From Acinetobacter sp. NIPH 2100 (GTDB lineage Bacteria; Pseudomonadota; Gammaproteobacteria; Pseudomonadales; Moraxellaceae), in NCBI RefSeq assembly GCF_000369805.1, contig NZ_KB850224.1, forward strand, positions 3,638,460 to 3,702,459: 64,000 bases of DNA, written 5' to 3'. The notes beneath the pieces are model-generated. The model was not told the origin of the DNA. It ran no database searches and worked only from the letters and a program-made list of their open reading frames with translations. Every line of letters begins with the position of its first letter. Within the stretch, counting starts at the first letter, position 1. The position numbers and the translations under genes were made by a program. This document shows, one piece after another, positions 27,396 through 37,703 of this stretch.

Positions 27396-28226
27396 TTATT
27401 TGAGGTAGCTGATATAGCCACCGGGTGTAATACCAAATGTTTGCCTGAAATGCCGACTAAAATGACTCTGATCCGAGAATCCACATTGTTGTGAAACCTC
27501 AGATAAGTTAAGTCCTTGTCTTAAGAGTTTTTGGGATTTTTGCAAGCGTGCCTGCACCAACCATGCATGCGGTGACAGTCCCACATGTTTTTTAAATTGA
27601 CGTAAAAAATGCCACTGACTCAGATTGGCCATTTCCGCAATTGTAGCCAATGAGAACTCCTGCTCTGGCATACTTGCCATCAGCTCTTTAATATTTAAAA
27701 TTCGCTGCTTGGCATTGCTCAAGTCCGTTGTTTGTGGTTTGACCTGACTGTACTTGGACACCAACCATGCAATGGTGGATAAAAATAGGGTTTGTTTGAG
27801 CAAGGTATTATTGGGCTGTTCAAATAAATCGAAGAGTAATCGAAATTGTTGAGCTAGGCCTTCATCATGGAGTACCGCCTCTCTAAACCACGGCGCAGTG
27901 CCATGCACGGTAGTCAAATCACGTGTCAGTTCATGAAATATTTCGGGGGTCGGATAAATTGCACGATAACGCCATCCTGTTTCTACAGCAGCAGAGCCAG
28001 TATGAACTTCATCGGCATTGACCAGAATAATATCGCCTTGTGGTGCAACATGATTGCCACCTGTACGATAAAAGCGTTGCGCTCCCTCTTCAATCACGCC
28101 AATGCAAAATCCTTCATGAACATGTCGTGAAAACTCCTGCTGATAGTAACTTGCTTTCAGCATTTCCAGACCACCTAGTTCTTCTAGATGTAAGTAATCG
28201 ACTTGTTCACGAGGTCTTCGCGACAT
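27396..28226 (-). CDS. AraC-family regulator with cupin sensor domain
   Basis: This 276-residue regulator has an N-terminal AraC-type cupin (about residues 10-150: HEGFCIGVIEEGAQRFYRTGG, LVNADEVHTG). The C-terminal two helix-turn-helix units include CGFSDQSHFSRHFRQTFGITPGGY. The ATG at 28226 follows AAAGGAGG; a TTG one codon earlier is too close to it. It is likely to control the downstream azlCD genes. Confidence 0.9.
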   Translation of the reverse strand: MSRRPREQVDYLHLEELGGLEMLKASYYQQEFSRHVHEGFCIGVIEEGAQRFYRTGGNHVAPQGDIILVNADEVHTGSAAVETGWRYRAIYPTPEIFHELTRDLTTVHGTAPWFREAVLHDEGLAQQFRLLFDLFEQPNNTLLKQTLFLSTIAWLVSKYSQVKPQTTDLSNAKQRILNIKELMASMPEQEFSLATIAEMANLSQWHFLRQFKKHVGLSPHAWLVQARLQKSQKLLRQGLNLSEVSQQCGFSDQSHFSRHFRQTFGITPGGYISYLK

Positions 28227-28389
28227 CAAGACCTCCTTTGAATTCTTTGCATCATGTCAGGTTAACGCGATTCAGATAGATTTATAGAACAAAATTGCTG
28301 TTTTTAAGAACTATTCTACATCCATGATAAAATTAGGCAGTGATTTATTTTCTTTCCCCAAAAGAAAACTTCTGTAGTGAAAAAAATAA

Positions 28390-28415
28390 AAAAGCGCCTC
28401 AAAAAAGACGCGCTT
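28390..28415 (-). terminator. Terminator of the SulP-carbonic anhydrase gene
   Basis: AAAGCGC/GCGCTTT with a 12-base loop; on the minus strand a long T-rich run follows. It lies 14 bases after the stop. Confidence 0.65.
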
Positions 28416-28428
28416 TCTCAATTTGGAG

Positions 28429-30618
28429 TTAACAATCTAGAAATTCGACCTGCCCAGTTTGAACATTGTAAATTGCACCGATAATTGCGATTTCGCCTTG
28501 TTCCAGCATGCCTTTTAACACGGGACTATGCGTAATAATGTATTGAATATTGTAGTGTACATTCATTGCTGTCACCTGATTGATAAAAGCGTTACTTAAA
28601 TCACGCGGCTGCATAATGTCATAGACACTGTCGACCGAATGCATCAGTGGCCCCAATACATATTGTATATGTGGCATCTCCTTTACCTCAGAGATCTGTT
28701 TCTGCTGTAAGCGTAACTGGCATGCACTGGTGACTGCGCCACAATCGGTATGACCTAAAACCAGAATCACCTTGGAGCCTTTGGCCTGACAGGCAAACTC
28801 AAGCGAACCCAGCACTTTCTGTCCGGCGATATTTCCTGCAATCCTTAAACTGAATAAATCGCCTATCCCGACATCAAAAATCATTTCAGTCGGTGCACGT
28901 GAATCCATACAACCTAGTACTGCGGCAATCGGATGCTGCCCTTCCTCGGCAGTGACCCGAATCTGACGATATATATCCCGTTGTAAACGCTCATTTTTAA
29001 CAAAACGATCATTCCCTTCTTTAAGTAAAGTGATGACCTCCTGTGGGCTTAATTTACGCTGTAAATCTTTAGTACTAATATAAATATCCAGCGCGGCTTC
29101 ATCGACATCCTGATAATGTTGTTTAAACCCAATTAATTTAAGGTCGATCTCGCGTTTGCTTGCGGTTTCACTTTGATAGTCTTGAATCACTTGATAAATA
29201 TCTGGATCAATCGAATCACATTGGGTCGCATCAATAATAAGATGTTGATGTTTATGCACATGTTCCAAGGCTGAAATCAAAGCTGAGCGGTTCAGAAAGG
29301 TCACCTGTGAAGGCAATTCGATACGGGTCACGATGCCGTGCAAATGCTTCTCTTTATAAACCCGAACACCTTTATTAAAATTACCATAGAGAATAAATGC
29401 ACTACTGGTTAGCAAACCAATCACAATCCCGGTCAATAAATCTGTCAGTAGAATTGCAACCAACGTAATAATAAAAGGTAAAAACTGCTTCCAACCCTTT
29501 TGATACAACTGTTTGAATAATTTTGGATGCGTTAGCTTAAAACCCGTCACAATCAAAATGGCTGCTAGAGCAGATAGCGGAATCATATTCATGAGTGGGA
29601 CAAAAAACAGTATTGCCAGTAATAAAAGTACACCATGAATAATCGTGGAGCATTTACTACGAGCACCTGTATTAGCATTGACCGAGCTCCGTACAATCAC
29701 TGATGTCACAGGCATACCACCAATTAAACCCGACACAATATTGCCTGCTCCTTGTGCCCACAACTCACGATTGGGTGGAGAAGATCTTTTTTGTGAATCC
29801 AGTTTATCGGCAGCTTCTAAATTCAGTAATGTTTCTAATGACGCCACGATTGCCAACGTTACAGCTCCAGTGTAAATCAGCGGTTCTGTCAGATAAGCAA
29901 AGTCGGGAAAAACCAGAACCTCTTGGGGCGCTTGTAATATATTTGGCAATTGAATCAAGTTATCGGTTTGTACTGCCCACGGCGAACCAATATTGATTAA
30001 AATAAAATTTAAACCCGCAGCCAGTACAACTGCAATCAATGCAGAAGGTAGGGCCAGTTTTTTTAGTGGACTGCTATCCCAAGCCAGAATCAAAAATAGA
30101 CTCAGCAGACCCATCAAGGCAGCCCCCAAATCAAAATGCTGAACTAAGGCATTTGGTGTACTGGTCCACAACATCTGCCAAGAAAAGTTGGATAAGCCAA
30201 ATAAATAAGGGAGTTGAGTCACAATTAGAATGGCTCCAATTGCAGCCAGTAATCCCAAAATCACATTATTAGGAATAAAGTTCGCAAAAAAACCTAATTT
30301 AAATAATCCAAATAGAATCTGCAAAATCCCTGCAAATACAATACACAATAAAAAAGCGGCATAATTGCCGCCTAATTGATCTAATTGCACCAGAATAACG
30401 GCTGTCAGTCCTGCTGCTGGCCCTGAGACACTAATGTGAGAGCCACTCAGTAATCCAACGATAATACCACCGACAATTCCTGCAATAATACCTGAAATGA
30501 TCGGTGCTCCAGATGCTAAGGCAATACCTAAACATAGGGGCAAAGCCACTAAAAAAACGACAACTCCTGAAAGAAGGTCATTTAAATGGAATCTATTCTT
30601 CAGTGCTAAACTCGTCAT
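28429..30618 (-). CDS. SulP transporter fused to beta-carbonic anhydrase
   Basis: This 729-residue protein joins an inner-membrane SulP anion transporter (about residues 1-400, with ISVSGPAAGLTAVIL and VGGMPVTSVIVRSS-like motifs), a STAS-like linker (about 410-500) and a beta-carbonic anhydrase (about 520-729). The zinc ligands are visible in GCMDSRAPTEM (Cys, with the Asp-Arg dyad) and GHTDCGAV (His, Cys). The fusion suggests bicarbonate uptake coupled to CO2/HCO3- interconversion on the cytoplasmic face. The ATG at 30618 is preferred over a TTG at 30708. Standalone SulP homologues exist, including one at 43093 in this window. Confidence 0.9.
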   Translation of the reverse strand: MTSLALKNRFHLNDLLSGVVVFLVALPLCLGIALASGAPIISGIIAGIVGGIIVGLLSGSHISVSGPAAGLTAVILVQLDQLGGNYAAFLLCIVFAGILQILFGLFKLGFFANFIPNNVILGLLAAIGAILIVTQLPYLFGLSNFSWQMLWTSTPNALVQHFDLGAALMGLLSLFLILAWDSSPLKKLALPSALIAVVLAAGLNFILINIGSPWAVQTDNLIQLPNILQAPQEVLVFPDFAYLTEPLIYTGAVTLAIVASLETLLNLEAADKLDSQKRSSPPNRELWAQGAGNIVSGLIGGMPVTSVIVRSSVNANTGARSKCSTIIHGVLLLLAILFFVPLMNMIPLSALAAILIVTGFKLTHPKLFKQLYQKGWKQFLPFIITLVAILLTDLLTGIVIGLLTSSAFILYGNFNKGVRVYKEKHLHGIVTRIELPSQVTFLNRSALISALEHVHKHQHLIIDATQCDSIDPDIYQVIQDYQSETASKREIDLKLIGFKQHYQDVDEAALDIYISTKDLQRKLSPQEVITLLKEGNDRFVKNERLQRDIYRQIRVTAEEGQHPIAAVLGCMDSRAPTEMIFDVGIGDLFSLRIAGNIAGQKVLGSLEFACQAKGSKVILVLGHTDCGAVTSACQLRLQQKQISEVKEMPHIQYVLGPLMHSVDSVYDIMQPRDLSNAFINQVTAMNVHYNIQYIITHSPVLKGMLEQGEIAIIGAIYNVQTGQVEFLDC

Positions 30619-30896
30619 AAGGCAACCATTTATAATAAAAAAATAATTAGTTTTTACTGCCTGAAAGTGTGTTTCCCTACTCAAGGCTCGAATGATATTG
30701 TCGGACAAAGTAGAAGTATTAAAGTTTGGTTACGTTATAACGTTGTATATTTATTTATCAATTTAAGCGTGTTTTTGTTGATCTTAAGATTCGCCTCATC
30801 TTGGGATTGATCTGGCTTTAAATCTCTTATGAATAACTTTTAAAATAATCAGCAATAAAAAAACCTCCCGAAGGAGGTTTTTTAGAAACTATAAAT
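30619..30896. other. Intergenic region between tex and the SulP-CA gene
   Basis: This stretch of 278 bases contains the tex terminator at 30857-30883 and must contain the SulP-CA promoter. I see no RNA gene or coding region. Confidence 0.5.
30857..30883 (-). terminator. Terminator of tex
   Basis: AAAAAACCTCC, loop CGAA, GGAGGTTTTTT, 14 bases after the tex stop. Confidence 0.88.
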
Positions 30897-33251
30897 TTAC
30901 TTAGAGCCTTTAATTCCCGCTTGTAATAACAATGCGCCTAAACCACCAATTTTTTGCTCTTGTGGTTTTTCAGTTTTTGGCTTGTTATTCTGCGGACGCT
31001 TAAAGTCACCTTCTTTACGTGGTGGACGTTGGCCTTGCGGCTTACGCTCTGAACGTTCCGTACGATCTTGTGGCGCACGTTGTGGACGCGCAGCTTTTGC
31101 AGGTGCAGAACCTTCTGCACGCATACTCAAGTTGACACGATTACGTTCCACATCTACCTGCATCACACGCACTTGTACAATTTGACCCGGTTTCACCACT
31201 TTATGCGGATCAGAGACAAACTCATTTGCAAGTTCAGAGATATGCACTAAACCATCTTGATGCACCCCCACATCGACGAAAGCACCGAAGTTAGTCACAT
31301 TCGTCACCACACCTTCAAGCTGCATACCTTCAGTCAGTTGTGCAACTTCAGTGATGTCTTCGCGGAACTTCGCGGTACGGAACTCAGGACGTGGATCACG
31401 GCCTGGTTTTTCCAATTCAGCTAAAACGTCTTGGATGGTTGGCAAACCGAATTTGTCATCCACAAATTCATCTGCTTTGACTTGGCGAATGATTTCAGTA
31501 TTACCGATAATGTCTTTTACCGTCGTAGCTTTAGCAGCAACAATTCTTTCTACCAAACCATAACTTTCAGGATGAACTGCAGACGCATCCAATGGCTCAG
31601 AACCATCTTGCACACGCAAGAAACCTGCCGACTGCTCAAAAGTACGCTCGCCTAAACGTGGCACTTTTTTCAAAGATTGACGGTTATCAAAACGACCATT
31701 TTCTTTACGATATTCAACAATTTGCTGTGCGATTGCTTTATTTAAACCTGCGATATACGCCAGAATCGCTGGAGAAGCAGTATTTACATCCACGCCCACA
31801 GCATTCACACAGTCTTCAACCACAGCATCCAATGTTTTTGCCAAACCTGCTTGATTCACATCATGCTGATATTGACCTACACCGATTGATTTAGGATCAA
31901 TTTTAACGAGTTCAGCCAACGGATCTTGTAAACGACGCGCAATTGAAACCGCACCACGAATTGAAACATCCAATTCAGGCAACTCCTGTGAAGCCAATTC
32001 ACTTGCAGAGTAAACCGATGCACCCGCTTCACTGACAGTGATACGTGTAAGTTGCAGATCAGTATTGGCAGCCATCATTTCAGCAACAACAGCTTCAGTT
32101 TCACGACTTGCTGTTCCGTTACCAATCGCAATAAGTTCCACGTGGAACTCTCGACACAAACGTGCAAGTTCTGTAATAGAACCTTCTTTATCTTCTTTTG
32201 GAGCGAATGGATAAATGGTGCTGTGCGCAAGAACATCACCAGCATTACTCACCACGGCAAGCTTCACGCCTGTACGGATACCAGGGTCAACACCTAAAGT
32301 TGTACGACCACCAGCAGGTGCAGAAAGCAACAAATGACGCAAGTTCTCAGCAAATACATCCATTGCTTCAGCTTCAGCAGCCAAACGTTTATCCGTTAAT
32401 AATGAATGTTCGATTTGCGGACGAATCTTGCCTAACCAGAATAGCTTTGCCGTTTGCTTTAAATAATCCTGACGCGTTTGTGGTTGAATTTGTTCAAGAT
32501 TATATTCAGTTTCAATACGAGCCAGTGGTGCATCATCTTCACCATCAACTTTCAAACCCAATACATTTTCTTGACGGCCACGTAACATTGCCAATAAACG
32601 ATGCGATGGTACTTTATTCAGGTTTTCAGAGAATTCAAAATAATCACGGAATTTCTTGCCAACTTCTTTCTTCTCTTCAGAAGCCACTGTACTTTTCAGT
32701 GCCGCAGTTTTAGCAAAAGTTTGTTTTAATTCTGTGGTTAACCCAATATTTTGCGCCCAGTCATCAATCAAGATATGCTGAATCGCATCCAGTTGGCTTT
32801 CAACATCTGGATAGTCTTCATGACTAAAACCAGCCAAAGCTTCAGTTGGATCAACTTGTTCTGCAATAATTTTTTCTGCAATGATGCCTAAGCCAGCTTC
32901 TCTCGCCTTAAATGATTTGCTGGTCCGTTTTGGACGGTACGGGGCATAAATTTCTTCTAATGCATTTTTAGTCTCGGCTGCATTTACACGCGCCAATAAA
33001 TCATCGCTTAATTTATCTTGTTCTTGTAAAGATTGGATCACCTTCTCACGACGCTCAAATAAATCACGTAAATATGTTAAACGTGTATCGAGTTGACGTA
33101 ATTGCGTATCGTCTAAGCCTTGCGTGACTTCTTTACGGTAACGTGCAATAAAAGGAACGCTAGCACCTTCATCAATTAAACGAATAGCAGCTTCTACTTG
33201 GTTTGGACGTACGGCAAGTTCATTTGCCAACTGCTGAACTAAGTCAGTCAT
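30897..33251 (-). CDS. tex: Tex RNA-binding transcription accessory protein
   Basis: This 784-residue protein has the Tex order: N-terminal helical domain, YqgF-like RNase H fold (around TTLGVDPGIRTGVKLAVV), helix-hairpin-helix repeats (LKKVPRLGERTFEQSAGFLRV) and a C-terminal S1 RNA-binding domain (GVVTNVTNFGAFVDVGVHQDGLVHISEL). A basic, Pro/Arg/Lys-rich tail follows. It binds RNA polymerase and nucleic acids and affects transcription and stress tolerance. The ATG at 33251 fits the family N-terminus (MTDLVQQLANEL) better than 33287. Confidence 0.96.
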   Translation of the reverse strand: MTDLVQQLANELAVRPNQVEAAIRLIDEGASVPFIARYRKEVTQGLDDTQLRQLDTRLTYLRDLFERREKVIQSLQEQDKLSDDLLARVNAAETKNALEEIYAPYRPKRTSKSFKAREAGLGIIAEKIIAEQVDPTEALAGFSHEDYPDVESQLDAIQHILIDDWAQNIGLTTELKQTFAKTAALKSTVASEEKKEVGKKFRDYFEFSENLNKVPSHRLLAMLRGRQENVLGLKVDGEDDAPLARIETEYNLEQIQPQTRQDYLKQTAKLFWLGKIRPQIEHSLLTDKRLAAEAEAMDVFAENLRHLLLSAPAGGRTTLGVDPGIRTGVKLAVVSNAGDVLAHSTIYPFAPKEDKEGSITELARLCREFHVELIAIGNGTASRETEAVVAEMMAANTDLQLTRITVSEAGASVYSASELASQELPELDVSIRGAVSIARRLQDPLAELVKIDPKSIGVGQYQHDVNQAGLAKTLDAVVEDCVNAVGVDVNTASPAILAYIAGLNKAIAQQIVEYRKENGRFDNRQSLKKVPRLGERTFEQSAGFLRVQDGSEPLDASAVHPESYGLVERIVAAKATTVKDIIGNTEIIRQVKADEFVDDKFGLPTIQDVLAELEKPGRDPRPEFRTAKFREDITEVAQLTEGMQLEGVVTNVTNFGAFVDVGVHQDGLVHISELANEFVSDPHKVVKPGQIVQVRVMQVDVERNRVNLSMRAEGSAPAKAARPQRAPQDRTERSERKPQGQRPPRKEGDFKRPQNNKPKTEKPQEQKIGGLGALLLQAGIKGSK

Positions 33252-33291
33252 CGTGATTGATTCCACAAGGGTTAAGTCTAAAAGCACTGAT

Positions 33292-33590
33292 TATAAAGTT
33301 CATGGCTATAAAATCCACCATTGTTTTTTTGAATATTGTGCAAGTAGTTTATGCAAATCGCTGAATGTTTCTAAAATACCAAGATTTTTTCGCCTAAATA
33401 TTGAAAAATAGATTGATTGTCATAATTTTGCCTGTATATATTTGGTATCTATCTCTTGATTTTATTGGCAATATTTGTTGCTTTATAACATAGCCAAAAC
33501 TGTGCAATGAATCGTATACTCAAAGGTCTATTGATATTTCACAATCGCATTGCATAAAGACGATGACAATAAACGATAAAGGAGCACATC
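33292..33590. other. Intergenic region upstream of ompR
   Basis: About 300 AT-rich bases separate the divergent tex and ompR genes. I see no RNA gene or strong hairpin. AAAGGAG stands 6 bases before the ompR start. Confidence 0.5.
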
Positions 33591-34355
33591 ATGAGTTTAG
33601 TTGTACCTGCCGAATCGACGGAAACTGTACACCATGAGACAGACCGGGTCGAACGCATCTTAGTGGTCGATGACGATGTGCGCTTGCGTACGCTGTTACA
33701 ACGCTTTTTAGAAGATAAAGGCTTTGTGGTAAAAACTGCCCATGATGCAACCCAAATGGACCGTTTACTGCAACGTGAATTGTTCTCGCTGATCGTGCTC
33801 GATTTTATGCTCCCTGTAGAAGATGGTTTAAGTATCTGTCGTCGTTTACGCCAGTCCAATATCGATACACCCATTATTATGCTGACAGCGCGTGGTAGTG
33901 ACTCTGATCGTATCGCGGGTCTTGAAGCAGGCGCAGACGACTACTTACCAAAACCATTCAACCCGAATGAATTGTTGGCTCGTATTCGTGCAGTATTGCG
34001 CCGACAAGTGCGTGAAGTACCTGGTGCACCAAGCCAACAAGTGGAAGTGGTGAGCTTTGGTCCTTGGTCACTCGACCTTTCTACGCGTACCTTAACCCGT
34101 GAAGGTCAAGTCGTTACCTTAACCACAGGCGAGTTTGCAGTATTGAAAGCACTGGTTCAGCATCCTCGCGAACCACTGACACGCGATAAATTGATGAATT
34201 TGGCGCGTGGCCGTGAATGGGGTGCGATGGAGCGCTCGATTGATGTCCAAGTCTCTCGTCTACGTCGTTTAATTGAAGATAACCCTGCTCGTGCACGCTA
34301 TATCCAAACAGTATGGGGTGTGGGCTACGTTTTTGTTCCAGATGGCGCTGAATAA
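33591..34355 (+). CDS. ompR: OmpR-family response regulator
   Basis: This 254-residue regulator has a receiver domain (about residues 22-138) with acidic residues Asp27-29, phospho-acceptor Asp71 (LIVLDFMLP) and Lys121 (LPKPF). The winged-helix DNA-binding domain follows (about 150-250). It pairs with the histidine kinase 17 bases downstream. Sequence and size fit Acinetobacter OmpR, which responds to osmotic and envelope stress. Confidence 0.93.
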   Translation: MSLVVPAESTETVHHETDRVERILVVDDDVRLRTLLQRFLEDKGFVVKTAHDATQMDRLLQRELFSLIVLDFMLPVEDGLSICRRLRQSNIDTPIIMLTARGSDSDRIAGLEAGADDYLPKPFNPNELLARIRAVLRRQVREVPGAPSQQVEVVSFGPWSLDLSTRTLTREGQVVTLTTGEFAVLKALVQHPREPLTRDKLMNLARGREWGAMERSIDVQVSRLRRLIEDNPARARYIQTVWGVGYVFVPDGAE

Positions 34356-34372
34356 GCTTAGGAAATAAAACG

Positions 34373-35827
34373 TTGAAACTTGAACCAATTGATCCACAAG
34401 AATTTACTGAGTTCGCGGCTTATTCCGAAAGGCCACGAACCCAATGGGAACGTTTTTTAGATAAAATTAAACCGCGTTCTGCTGCCATGCGTACGACCAT
34501 CTTGGTCTTGTTCATGGTGTTTTTCAGCCTATTTATGTCCTTGTGGTTCTTTTGGCGCACTCTCTATCTTCCTGAGTTACAGCAACACGCCCGTTATCTC
34601 GCGATTGAATTAGAACTGGTGAATAATCCAGATATCCGTATTCTGCATCGCGATAGTGAGGTCGATGTCGACACTTGGTTAAAAAACCGGATTGGCATTG
34701 AATATGTGACCGATCCGAGAGAATTCCCCAAAGTTGAAGACAAATTCTTGGCAGAACTGTTCACCAATCAGATCGAATCTAAACTGGCAAAAGAACTTGG
34801 TGTAGAAAACGTCACAGTTTATTTTAAATTTAAACCGATCCCTCGTATCTGGATTCAAACACCAGAGATGAATGGCAACTGGGTAAGAGAACCACTCAAA
34901 ACCTATACCAACTACAGCGTAGAGTTGATCGCTGCGTGGTTATTTGGGGTTCCAATCGTATCTTCCATCATTATTTTGATTTTGGTTCGACAAATGAACC
35001 GACCTTTGCGTCGTCTACAAAATACAGCCAATAATTATAGTAAAACAGGTAAAGCTCCCTATCTGGATACCAACCATGGTCCACTCGAAATCCGTCAGGT
35101 CAATCAAGCCTTTAACCACATGGTATATACGCTTGAACAGACCGAACGTGATCGCCAAATTATGTTGGCAGGTATTTCCCACGATTTACGCACACCACTG
35201 ACACGCATCCGCCTCACTGCAGAAATGCTGCCAGATGAGTTCTTTCGTGAAGGCCTGATCTACGATGTCGATGACATGGATGCGATTCTGAATCAGTTCA
35301 TCTCCTATATGCGTGATGGTTCAGATGAAGAACTCACAGACACTAACCTGAATACCCTATTACAAGAAGTGGTAGTACAGTTCAAACCACTAGATATCCG
35401 TTTTCAGGCGCAAGAGCTACCGATCATTCCAGCGCGTAGCTTATCTTTAAAACGACTGATTGCCAATTTGGTCAATAATGCCAAGCGCTATGGTGCAGAG
35501 CCAATTGAACTCTCTGCCAGCCACGTCGATGATCACATTTTGATTACAGTTGCAGATCATGGTGAAGGCATTCCACCCGATCAAGTGGAAGAGCTGATGC
35601 AACCCTTTGTTCGCGGCAACTCCGCTCGTACCATACAAGGGAGTGGGCTTGGACTGGCGATTGTGAAACGTATTGTCGATATTCACCAAGGACAAATCAG
35701 CATCCGCAATCGTGAACAAGGTGGTTTGGAAGTGGTGATTTCCCTTCCAATCAATATCGCGCCAGAGGAAGAACCTCAAAATAACGCAATCGACAAAATC
35801 AAACAAACCTTGACCGGGCGCTTTTAA
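34373..35827 (+). CDS. envZ: EnvZ-type sensor histidine kinase
   Basis: This 484-residue inner-membrane kinase has two membrane spans (about residues 40-62 and 185-207) around a periplasmic loop, a HAMP region, and a phospho-acceptor His270 in AGISHDLRTPLTR. An ATPase domain with NLVNNAKRYG and GSGLGLAIVKRI follows. It phosphorylates the OmpR protein encoded just upstream. The start appears to be a TTG at 34373 with AGGA about 9 bases upstream; the next in-frame ATG (residue 39) would trim the cytoplasmic N-terminus only. Confidence 0.93.
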   Translation: MKLEPIDPQEFTEFAAYSERPRTQWERFLDKIKPRSAAMRTTILVLFMVFFSLFMSLWFFWRTLYLPELQQHARYLAIELELVNNPDIRILHRDSEVDVDTWLKNRIGIEYVTDPREFPKVEDKFLAELFTNQIESKLAKELGVENVTVYFKFKPIPRIWIQTPEMNGNWVREPLKTYTNYSVELIAAWLFGVPIVSSIIILILVRQMNRPLRRLQNTANNYSKTGKAPYLDTNHGPLEIRQVNQAFNHMVYTLEQTERDRQIMLAGISHDLRTPLTRIRLTAEMLPDEFFREGLIYDVDDMDAILNQFISYMRDGSDEELTDTNLNTLLQEVVVQFKPLDIRFQAQELPIIPARSLSLKRLIANLVNNAKRYGAEPIELSASHVDDHILITVADHGEGIPPDQVEELMQPFVRGNSARTIQGSGLGLAIVKRIVDIHQGQISIRNREQGGLEVVISLPINIAPEEEPQNNAIDKIKQTLTGRF

Positions 35828-36120
35828 AAACTGCGCTTAAGTGTCCAATGCACCCCTCTCTCTTCGACTAAAGTCTTCAATCAAAACACCACCAGATTGA
35901 AGACTTTTATTCCGTTGAAGAGCGCCTGAGCATGAACCAAAATCTAAGACCCAATTTGTTTTTCTGCATGAATTCAATTAAATATCACACAGAAAATCGC
36001 CTATCGCATCGCAACTGAATAAAGCGTATTCACCTGTATTAGACCTTAGCCTTATTTCAATCCACTTTTCATGTTTTAGCGATAGAATCCATAACCAATG
36101 AAAAGCAATATTGAGAATGG
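35828..36120. other. Intergenic region between envZ and the CoA-transferase
   Basis: This region holds the envZ terminator at 35870-35909 and then about 210 bases that should contain the CoA-transferase promoter. No RNA gene is seen. Confidence 0.5.
35870..35909 (+). terminator. Terminator of ompR-envZ
   Basis: The 13-bp stem AAAGTCTTCAATC/GATTGAAGACTTT with a 12-base loop, followed by T-rich sequence. Confidence 0.8.
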
Positions 36121-37638
36121 ATGATGTCTTTAAGTCGTATTCGCCTTGCGTCACTGCATGACAAGGTAATGAGTGCAGAGCAGGCAGCTCAGTTTATTAA
36201 AAATGATATGACGGTTGGTATGAGCGGTTTTACCCGTGCTGGTGAAGCGAAAGCAGTACCACAAGCATTGGTTGAACAAGCGAAAAAGAATCCGTTAAAA
36301 ATCACATTAATTACGGGTGCAAGTCTCGGCAATGACTTAGACAAACAATTGACGGAAGCAGGTGTTCTTGCCCGTCGTATGCCATTCCAAGTCGACAATA
36401 CCTTACGTCGCGCGATTAACAATGGCGAAGTGATGTTTATCGATCAGCATTTGTCTGAAACTGTTGAGCAGATGCGTAACCAGCAATTGAAACGTCCTGA
36501 TGTTGCGGTGATCGAAGCTGTAGCGATTACCGAAGATGGTCATATCGTTCCAACCACATCTGTAGGTAACTCGGCGAGCTTTGCAATTTTTGCAGAAAAA
36601 GTGATTGTTGAAATCAATACATCTCTTAGTGAAAACTTCGAAGGTCTACACGATATTTATATCCCAACCTATCGCCCTACGCGTACCCCACTGCCGTTAA
36701 CGCAAGTGGATGATCGTATTGGTTCGACTGCGATTCCAATCGATCCAGCGAAAATTGTGGGTATCGTATTGAATGATACGGCGGATTCTCCATCAACTGT
36801 GACCGCACCTGATGCTGAAACTCAAGGCATTGCTAACCACTTGATTAAATTCTTCGAGAAAGAAGTGGCTGAAGGCCGTTTAGCGAAGAATCTAGGGCCG
36901 TTGCAAGCAGGTATTGGTTCGATTGCCAATGCTGTTTTAACAGGCCTTAAAGATTCAAATTTTGAAGATTTGGTGATGTATTCAGAAGTACTTCAAGATT
37001 GTACTTTTGAATTAATTGATGCAGGTAAAATGAAGTTCGCTTCAGGCAGCTCAATCACTTTATCGGCACAATGTGGCGAGCGCGTTTTTGGTAATCTTGA
37101 AAAATACAAAGACAAGTTGGTGTTACGTCCACAAGAAATTTCCAACCACCCTGAAATCGTACGTCGCTTAGGCATTATCGGGATTAACACTGCGCTTGAG
37201 TTCGATATTTATGGCAACGTGAACTCAACCCATGTATGTGGTACCAAAATGATGAATGGTATTGGTGGTTCAGGTGACTTTGCCCGTAATGCACATTTGG
37301 CCATCTTCGTAACCAAATCAATTGCCAAAGGCGGTGATATTTCATCGATCGTCCCAATGGTCAGCCATGTCGATCACAATGAACATGACGTGGATATCTT
37401 GGTAACAGAAGTTGGTTTGGCTGATTTACGTGGTTTAGCGCCACGTGAACGTGCCCGTGTCATTATCGACAACTGCGTACATCCACTTTATCAAGGTGCG
37501 TTAAATGATTACTTCGACCGCGCTTGCGAACGTGGTGGTCATACCCCTCATATTCTTCGTGAAGCATTGTCATGGCATGCCAACTTTGAAGAAACAGGTC
37601 ATATGTTAGCGCGTGTGGATATTGCTAAATCAGCTTAA
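36121..37638 (+). CDS. Succinate/acetate CoA-transferase (acetyl-CoA hydrolase family)
   Basis: This 505-residue enzyme matches the acetyl-CoA hydrolase/transferase family, in particular succinyl-CoA:acetate CoA-transferase. The catalytic glutamate lies in MYSEVLQD (about Glu289), with GIGSIANAV and GGSGDFARNAHLA as further family motifs. It would exchange CoA between succinyl-CoA and acetate, linking acetate metabolism to the TCA cycle. Two adjacent ATG codons leave the exact first residue open. The gene is followed by a strong terminator. Confidence 0.9.
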   Translation: MMSLSRIRLASLHDKVMSAEQAAQFIKNDMTVGMSGFTRAGEAKAVPQALVEQAKKNPLKITLITGASLGNDLDKQLTEAGVLARRMPFQVDNTLRRAINNGEVMFIDQHLSETVEQMRNQQLKRPDVAVIEAVAITEDGHIVPTTSVGNSASFAIFAEKVIVEINTSLSENFEGLHDIYIPTYRPTRTPLPLTQVDDRIGSTAIPIDPAKIVGIVLNDTADSPSTVTAPDAETQGIANHLIKFFEKEVAEGRLAKNLGPLQAGIGSIANAVLTGLKDSNFEDLVMYSEVLQDCTFELIDAGKMKFASGSSITLSAQCGERVFGNLEKYKDKLVLRPQEISNHPEIVRRLGIIGINTALEFDIYGNVNSTHVCGTKMMNGIGGSGDFARNAHLAIFVTKSIAKGGDISSIVPMVSHVDHNEHDVDILVTEVGLADLRGLAPRERARVIIDNCVHPLYQGALNDYFDRACERGGHTPHILREALSWHANFEETGHMLARVDIAKSA

Positions 37639-37655
37639 TCCCCCAGCTCCTCATC

Positions 37656-37682
37656 AAAAAGCATGCTTCGGCATGCTTTTTT
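37656..37682. terminator. Bidirectional terminator after the CoA-transferase
   Basis: AAAAAGCATGC, loop TTCG, GCATGCTTTTTT, between convergent genes. Confidence 0.88.
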
Positions 37683-37703
37683 ATTGCCTGACTTTTAGAC
37701 CAC

